Of a stretch of DNA of 11,751 nucleotides, positions 8,029-11,751 are shown piece after piece (positions within the stretch are counted from its first letter, which is position 1; each line of letters begins with the position of its first letter). Source of the stretch: an uncultured Clostridium sp. (GTDB taxonomy: Bacteria; Bacillota; Clostridia; Peptostreptococcales; Peptostreptococcaceae); contig URRU01000041.1 of assembly GCA_900550335.1 (NCBI GenBank), positions 1 through 11,751 on the forward strand, in the 5' to 3' direction. The position numbers were made by a program, and so were the translations under genes. The notes beneath the pieces are model-generated. The model made no database searches. It was not told where the DNA came from and worked only from the letters and a program-made list of their open reading frames with translations.

Positions 8029-8922
8029 CTACATTTTTATTTTGGGATCAAGGGCATCTCTTAGCCCATCACCTACAAAGTTTATAGATAATACCATTAA
8101 TATTATAAGTCCTCCAGCTGGTAGCCATAACCACCATTCTCTCTGAAGTGTACCTATATTCTGAGCTGCAATTAACATATTTCCCCAACTTGGCTGTGGT
8201 AATCTTACACCTATTCCTAAGAAACTTAGAGATGCTTCTGTTAATATACCATTTGCTATAGCTAATGTAGCTGCAACTAAAACCGGTGACATTATATTTG
8301 GAAGTATATGGTCTTTTATTATTTCAAAAGAAGATAATCCCATAGCCTTAGCAGCCATTATGTAGTCATTTTCTTTTATAGATAATATTTCTGCCCTTAC
8401 AATTCTAGCTATATTTGGCCACATAAGAAGTCCTATAATAAGTATAAGATTTTTTATTCCAGGCCCTAGTACCGCTGCTGCAGATACTGCTATTACGAAG
8501 AATGGGAAACACATTATAACATCTATAATTCTCATTATAACCCGGTCTACCATTCCTCCAAAATATCCTGCTATAGCACCCATGATAACACCTATTAAAA
8601 GCTGTAGTGTCATTGATGCTAGTCCAACTAATATAGAAACCCTTCCACCGTATAAAAGTCTTGTAAGAACATCCCTTCCAAGCTCATCTGTACCTAAAAT
8701 ATGTTCTGAATTTGGAGCCTTACTTATCATAGTAAGATCAGTCCGGCTAACTGTATAATCTGTAAGTAATGGTGCTGCTATTGATAAAATTGCTAAAATA
8801 ATTATTGCAACCAATCCGATAACAGCTAATTTATTTCTCATAAATTTTTTAAACGATATTTCTGTCAATGATACATATACTTCATCATTATTATTTCTGT
8901 TTTTAGATTTTAATATATCCAC
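8029..8922 (-). CDS. appC: Peptide ABC transporter permease, OppC/DppC type
   Basis: Membrane subunit forming the peptide channel with AppB. I place the start at GTG 8922 (297 residues). The longest frame opens at GTG 8931, but that codon overlaps the AGGAGG site (8936-8931), whereas GTG 8922 sits eight bases after it. The protein has the OppC N-terminal extension with a first membrane helix (about 33-52) and the family motif HILGTDELGRDVLTR (74-88). Several more helices follow (about 97-120, 140-170, 212-230, 266-285). The EAA coupling loop DYIMAAKAMGLSSFEIIKDH (186-205) contacts an ATPase subunit. The family C-terminal motif FVGDGLRDALDP (282-293) is intact. Stop codon and the appD ribosome site overlap. 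Six-helix topology is inferred from family members. Confidence 0.95.
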   Translation of the reverse strand: MDILKSKNRNNNDEVYVSLTEISFKKFMRNKLAVIGLVAIIILAILSIAAPLLTDYTVSRTDLTMISKAPNSEHILGTDELGRDVLTRLLYGGRVSILVGLASMTLQLLIGVIMGAIAGYFGGMVDRVIMRIIDVIMCFPFFVIAVSAAAVLGPGIKNLILIIGLLMWPNIARIVRAEILSIKENDYIMAAKAMGLSSFEIIKDHILPNIMSPVLVAATLAIANGILTEASLSFLGIGVRLPQPSWGNMLIAAQNIGTLQREWWLWLPAGGLIILMVLSINFVGDGLRDALDPKIKM

Positions 8923-8930
8923 TAGCAACA

Positions 8931-8936
8931 CCTCCT
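8931..8936 (-). promoter_or_regulatory. Ribosome binding site that decides the appC start
   Basis: AGGAGG follows the TAG stop of appB, sharing its last bases (stop 8937-8935). Three possible starts follow: GTG 8931 (overlaps the site), TTG 8928 (2 bases away) and GTG 8922 (8 bases away). Only the last has normal spacing. Confidence 0.8.
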
Positions 8937-9900
8937 ATTTAGATAATCTTATTCTTGGATCTACAAATACATAAAGTATATCTGCTAATATATTTGCAAA
9001 TACTATTACAACAGCTATAAGCATAGTTATACCCATTACAAGCATATAGTCTCTGTTCATTATTGCATTGTAGTTTAATGTACCTATTCCCGGCCACACA
9101 AATACTGTCTCTGTTATAAGAGCTCCTGACACTAATGATGGTAACTGCATACATAAAACTGTAACTATTGAAATCATTGAGTTTCTAAGACCATGAGTCC
9201 AAACAGCCTTATTTTTTGTAAGTCCTTTAGCCTGAGCTGTTCTCATATAATCCTGACTTAAAGCATCTACCATAGATGATCTTGTATATCTGATAAGTGT
9301 AGCAGTCTGAGTTAAAGATAGTACCGATACTGGAAGTATCATATGTTTTATAACGTCTAAAACGCGATATATTCCTGTATATCCACCATATAGTGATTCC
9401 ATACCCGATGATGGAAGTATCGCTAAATCATATCCGAATATCTTTACAAGTATCAAACCAAAGAAGAATGTAGGTATAGATATTCCTACGAAAGATAATA
9501 TAGTAACTAAATAATCAACCCAAGTATTTGATTTAGATGCTGTTACAACACCTATTACTATTGCTAATATAGAACTTATTACAAATGAAGCTACTGATAT
9601 TAATATTGTGTTTCCTAATGCTTCTATAATTATTCCGAATGCAGGTGCATTATACTGAGTTGAATATCCAAAGTCTCCAGTAAGAGCCCTTCCTACCCAT
9701 TTGAAATACTGAACTGGTATTGGATCATAGTATCCTATTTCTCTAAGCATCTTTTCAACTACTTCAGGTGCTAAATTAGGATTTATCATGTGCATATATG
9801 GATTACCTGGCTGTAAATGTATAAGTGTAAATACAGTAACCGATACACCAAATAAAACTATCAATGCAACACCAATTCTTTTTAATAAGAATTTTTTCAT
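8935..9900 (-). CDS. appB: Peptide ABC transporter permease, OppB/DppB type
   Basis: Second channel subunit of the importer, 321 residues, the normal length for OppB/DppB. It begins MKKFLLKRIGVALIVLFGVS with the first membrane helix at about 9-28, then the conserved HLQPGNP stretch (28-34) and the extracellular DPIPVQYFKWVGRALTGDFG region (59-78). Further helices lie at about 98-121, 130-153, 186-203, 243-265 and 289-312. The EAA loop DYMRTAQAKGLTKNKAVWTH (217-236) docks on an ATPase, and ETVFVWPGIGTL (264-275) plus the C-terminal DPRIRLSK are typical. An AGGAGG site precedes ATG by seven bases. The gene follows appA after an 84-bp gap that holds a terminator hairpin and runs into appC with a 12-base gap to the chosen start. 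Confidence 0.96.
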   Translation of the reverse strand: MKKFLLKRIGVALIVLFGVSVTVFTLIHLQPGNPYMHMINPNLAPEVVEKMLREIGYYDPIPVQYFKWVGRALTGDFGYSTQYNAPAFGIIIEALGNTILISVASFVISSILAIVIGVVTASKSNTWVDYLVTILSFVGISIPTFFFGLILVKIFGYDLAILPSSGMESLYGGYTGIYRVLDVIKHMILPVSVLSLTQTATLIRYTRSSMVDALSQDYMRTAQAKGLTKNKAVWTHGLRNSMISIVTVLCMQLPSLVSGALITETVFVWPGIGTLNYNAIMNRDYMLVMGITMLIAVVIVFANILADILYVFVDPRIRLSK

Positions 9901-9937
9901 TTTTTTCCTCCTATTTTTATTTTTCCTTTTTCTCTAT

Positions 9938-9963
9938 AAAAAAGGCTGTTCCAAGGAACAGCC
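9938..9963 (-). terminator. Intra-operon terminator between appA and appB
   Basis: On the minus strand, GGCTGTTC (9963-9956) pairs perfectly with GAACAGCC (9951-9944) around a CTTG tetraloop closed by a C-G pair, followed by six T residues (9943-9938). It begins about 22 bases after the appA stop codon. Terminators or processing hairpins at this place are known in binding-protein transporter operons and give more binding protein than permease; that role is inferred here. Readthrough would be needed for appBCDF, as I see no strong separate promoter in the 9901-9937 gap. Confidence 0.9.
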
Positions 9964-9984
9964 TAATTTTTCAATCATTATCTA

Positions 9985-11649
9985 TTATTTTATTACCCAG
10001 TTGTGTACATTATAGAATTCGTTGAATGTTGAAGGTTTGTATCCTTCTAAACCAGGATTGTAAACTCTTTCTACGTTCTGGCAGAATAAGTAAGCTTCTG
10101 GTACATCTCTATTTAATATTTTAGCAAATTCGCCATAAATAGATTTTCTTTCATTCTGATCTAATGTAGCATTTCCTTCTTCTATTAATTTATCTGTTTC
10201 TGGATTGTTGTAAGCAACTATGTTGTATCCTATAACACCAGGTTCATTAGATATAGCAGCAGAATCCCACATTGGTTTTGGATCTGGATCTAATGATAAA
10301 GTATTACCCATCATATATAAATCGAAGTCATGGTTAGCAACTGCTTTATCCATTAAAGCTGAGTATTCCATAGTATCTATTTCTACAGCTATTCCTGCAG
10401 CTTTTAAAGATTCCTGTATAGCTGTTGCAGTTTTCTGTCTAACTTCATGGTCATTCTGGCAATCTATTGTAAGTTCTAATTTTTCACCATTAGCATTTTC
10501 AACTATACCATCGCCATCTTTGTCTTCCCAACCAGCTTCTTTAAGAAGTGATTTAGCTTTTTCTACATCGTATTTGTACTGTTCTAATTCTGATTCTTCA
10601 GGATATGCCCAGCTTGATGGTAGAAGTGGCGCATTTACTATTGAGCCTCTTCCTTCAACTATGTTGTCAAGTATACTCTGACGGTCTATAGCGTACATTA
10701 TAGCCTGACGAACTTTTGCATCTTTAAGAGATTCTTTTCTTAAGTTGAATCCCATGTATGTGAACATATAGTTATCATAAGAAACTGTTTTTAATCCTTC
10801 AGATGTTAATGCATCTATATCAGCCTTTCTTAATGATTCAACATTAGCTATATCAACATTTCCACCTTTAAATTCAGCCTGAGTAGTATCAGCATTTATA
10901 GCTTTAAATACTAGGTTAGGAGTTTTAACTTCTCCGCCAAAGAAATCAGTAGCTGCTTCAAATTTAACATGTGAACCTGTTTTGTATTCAGTTAATTTAT
11001 ATGGTCCACAACCTACTGGGTTGTTTAATAATTCTGTCTGTTTTGTCCATTCTCCTGGATCTACTTTTGACCATATATGTTCTGGTATTATTTCTACGTT
11101 TCCTAAGTTTGTAACACCAGGAGCATATACTTTTTCAAATTCTATTTCTATAGTTTTATCATCTATAACTTTTATACCTTCTATATCTTCTGCTTCACCA
11201 TTGTGATATGCTTCAGCACCTTTTACAGCCTGAACATCACCGTAGTATCCACCTGTGTAGTTTGGATCTGCCATTGCTTTGAAAGTATAAGCAACGTCAT
11301 TAGCTGTAACTTTTTCACCGTCATGCCATACAGCTTTGTCACTTAGAGTATAAGTTATTTTTTTCATATCATCTGATACTTTAGATTCAGTAGCTAGATA
11401 TGGTTCCTGCTCACCTTTATCATTAACAGTCATTAATGATGCATAAACAACAGATGTAACATATTTATCTATGTTTATGTTAGATATTAATGGGTTGAAT
11501 ATACCTTCTGGTGCAGTATTCATAGAATAAACTATTGTATCCTTAGCCTGTCCTGAAGAACTTCCGCCACCTTTGTTTCCACATCCAACAAGAAGAGATG
11601 CAGATAATACAGCCGCTAGAGCAACGCTTAATAATTTTTTTGCTTTCAT
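9985..11649 (-). CDS. appA: Peptide-binding lipoprotein of an ABC importer (SBP_bac_5 family, App-like)
   Basis: Captures peptides outside the membrane and delivers them to the AppBC channel. The 554-residue protein starts with a lipoprotein signal peptide: Lys-rich MKAKK, a hydrophobic stretch, then lipobox LVGC with Cys23 as the predicted lipid-modified residue, followed by a Gly/Ser-rich tether (24-33). SBP_bac_5 hallmarks are VWHDGEKVTANDVAYTFKAM (107-126), NNPVGCGPYKL (209-219), LKDAKVRQAIMYAIDR (308-323) and PLLPSSWAYPEE (341-352). A DKDGDGIVE loop (377-385) resembles a Ca2+-binding loop and is also found in AppA-type proteins. Length and motif layout fit AppA/OppA (about 540-550). The app name is a family-level choice; the real specificity (peptide length, nickel or another ligand) cannot be read from the sequence. 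AAGGAG precedes ATG by seven bases. First gene of the operon, separated from appB by a terminator. Confidence 0.95.
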   Translation of the reverse strand: MKAKKLLSVALAAVLSASLLVGCGNKGGGSSSGQAKDTIVYSMNTAPEGIFNPLISNINIDKYVTSVVYASLMTVNDKGEQEPYLATESKVSDDMKKITYTLSDKAVWHDGEKVTANDVAYTFKAMADPNYTGGYYGDVQAVKGAEAYHNGEAEDIEGIKVIDDKTIEIEFEKVYAPGVTNLGNVEIIPEHIWSKVDPGEWTKQTELLNNPVGCGPYKLTEYKTGSHVKFEAATDFFGGEVKTPNLVFKAINADTTQAEFKGGNVDIANVESLRKADIDALTSEGLKTVSYDNYMFTYMGFNLRKESLKDAKVRQAIMYAIDRQSILDNIVEGRGSIVNAPLLPSSWAYPEESELEQYKYDVEKAKSLLKEAGWEDKDGDGIVENANGEKLELTIDCQNDHEVRQKTATAIQESLKAAGIAVEIDTMEYSALMDKAVANHDFDLYMMGNTLSLDPDPKPMWDSAAISNEPGVIGYNIVAYNNPETDKLIEEGNATLDQNERKSIYGEFAKILNRDVPEAYLFCQNVERVYNPGLEGYKPSTFNEFYNVHNWVIK

Positions 11650-11679
11650 CGTTTTTCTCCTTATTTATTTGTATGAAGC

Positions 11680-11693
11680 TAAATACGTATTTA
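11680..11693. promoter_or_regulatory. 14-bp perfect palindrome in the appA 5' UTR (possible operator)
   Basis: TAAATACGTATTTA (11680-11693) is a perfect palindrome lying about 22 bp downstream of the -10 box and 30 bp upstream of the appA start. TGAA and TTCA flank it nearly symmetrically, off by one base. It could serve as a roadblock operator or be chance in AT-rich DNA. It does not match the CodY box or a CcpA cre site. Confidence 0.4.
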
Positions 11694-11714
11694 TTTCACA
11701 ATCTATTCAAATTT

Positions 11715-11743
11715 ATTATATGGAAATTTTTTTATGTTGTAAA
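11715..11743 (-). promoter_or_regulatory. Sigma-A-type promoter of the app operon
   Basis: On the minus strand, TTTACA (11743-11738) and TATAAT (11720-11715) are separated by exactly 17 bp. That is one mismatch from the -35 consensus and a perfect -10. A transcription start near 11708 gives a 5' UTR of about 59 nt that ends in the AAGGAG site of appA. Confidence 0.88.
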
Positions 11744-11751
11744 ATAGTTTG

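Noticed and set aside
10220-10681. A 153-codon open frame on the plus strand inside appA
   Set aside because: It lies wholly antisense to a well-supported gene, has no ribosome binding site and its product has no recognisable family features. It is a shadow of AT-biased codon use.

Overview
The window looks like chromosomal DNA from a low-GC, anaerobic Firmicute, most likely a member of the Peptostreptococcaceae (the Clostridioides/Peptostreptococcus group). Reasons: very AT-rich sequence with strong AGGAGG ribosome binding sites, a pfkA-pyk glycolytic pair in which Pyk carries a C-terminal PEP-utiliser domain, and a surface protein attached by three CWB2 repeats, a wall-anchoring module typical of that group. 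The genus is an inference. Every gene lies on the minus strand, so transcription runs from high to low coordinates.

Region by region in transcription order. (1) 11751-5937 is a peptide ABC transporter operon. It has a near-consensus promoter at the window edge, then a substrate-binding lipoprotein (appA), an intra-operon terminator, two permeases (appB, appC), two ATPases (appD, appF) and a terminator. (2) 5936-5618 is a non-coding stretch. It holds an imperfect inverted repeat, the pfkA promoter with a near-perfect palindrome lying over its -10 box, and a 5' leader with two competing pairings. (3) 5617-2781 holds pfkA and pyk, which catalyse the two classical control steps of glycolysis as one short operon ending in a strong hairpin. 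(4) 2719-50 is a decayed gene for a secreted surface adhesin: signal peptide, Ig-like adhesin region, SpaA/Cna-B-type domain, SHIRT domain, Pro/Glu linker and three CWB2 repeats. At least five frameshifts and two in-frame stop codons break it, and no intact start is visible. A hairpin at the window edge probably ended its transcript.

Functionally, the transporter imports peptides as carbon and nitrogen sources, PfkA and Pyk set glycolytic flux, and the adhesin would have mediated surface attachment but can no longer be made as one protein from this sequence. I found no convincing novel multi-gene system. The points most worth a second look are the multiply mutated SHIRT-plus-CWB2 adhesin and the unexplained operator and leader structure in front of pfkA.
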